Source: an uncultured Alphaproteobacteria bacterium
GTDB taxonomy: Bacteria > Pseudomonadota > Alphaproteobacteria > Rhizobiales > Hyphomicrobiaceae
NCBI GenBank assembly: GCA_937950105.1
Contig: CALFEM010000032.1
Location: 1-5,450 of the forward strand
Length of the DNA: 5,450 nucleotides
Reading direction: 5' to 3'
The position numbers were made by a program, and so were the translations under genes. Position 1 is the stretch's first letter. Each line of letters begins with the position of its first letter. Positions 5,403 through 5,450 of this stretch are shown piece after piece. The notes under the pieces were generated by a model that ran no database searches, was not told the origin of the DNA, and saw only the letters and a program-made list of their open reading frames with translations.

Positions 5403-5450
5403 AGATCGGAAGAGCACACGTCTGAACTCCAGTCACTTAGGCAGCTCGTA
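5403..5450 (+). other. Illumina TruSeq indexed (P7-side) adapter, not genomic
   Basis: From AGATCGGAAGAGC onward the sequence matches the TruSeq indexed adapter through CAGTCAC, followed by the hexamer TTAGGC (5437-5442), which is TruSeq index 3, and the start of the P7 tail. The tail has one difference from the expected sequence (G instead of T at 5444). The adapter gives the last gene a false C-terminus reading IGRAHV, and on the minus strand a spurious protein start reading MCSSDL. Confidence 0.98.

Noticed and set aside
4754..5419. Minus-strand frame antisense to the channel gene beginning MCSSDL
   Set aside because: Its start codon and first residues come from adapter sequence, and the rest is a shadow of the real gene.

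Overview
The window is an assembled contig of about 5.4 kb. Genomic DNA (about 46 to 5402) lies between two stretches of Illumina TruSeq library adapter (1-45 and 5403-5450). The genes at both ends are cut by the adapters, so their apparent stop codons and last residues are artificial.

The genomic part is very GC-rich. Its gene content points to an alphaproteobacterium, most likely of the order Hyphomicrobiales (Rhizobiales). The reasons are two small Omp25/Omp31-like outer-membrane beta-barrels, an alphaproteobacterial-type GlmM, and an inositol monophosphatase (SuhB family) followed by a MotA/TolQ/ExbB-type membrane protein. I cannot name a genus.

Layout: on the minus strand, reading right to left, are glmM (3511-2159), four tandem 64-65 bp repeats (2154-1897), a terminator-like hairpin (1854-1825), a complete outer-membrane beta-barrel gene (1697-861), its terminator-like hairpin (844-822), and a second, truncated beta-barrel paralogue (538-46). 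On the plus strand, transcribed away from glmM across a 367 bp divergent promoter region, are a suhB-family gene (3879-4703) and a truncated MotA/TolQ/ExbB-family gene (4886-5402).

Most genes have a cell-envelope theme. GlmM makes glucosamine-1-phosphate for peptidoglycan and lipopolysaccharide, the two barrels are outer-membrane proteins, and the last gene encodes a proton-channel-type inner-membrane protein whose relatives work with peptidoglycan-binding partners. SuhB is a soluble phosphatase-family protein that may also act in RNA metabolism.

I see no mobile element, CRISPR array, tRNA, rRNA or defence system. The least ordinary native feature is the repeat array directly after the glmM stop codon. 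Each unit can form a small hairpin that pairs better in the glmM-sense RNA than in the opposite RNA, and the array lies between the gene and its likely terminator. This suggests a structured 3' untranslated region, but its function is unknown.
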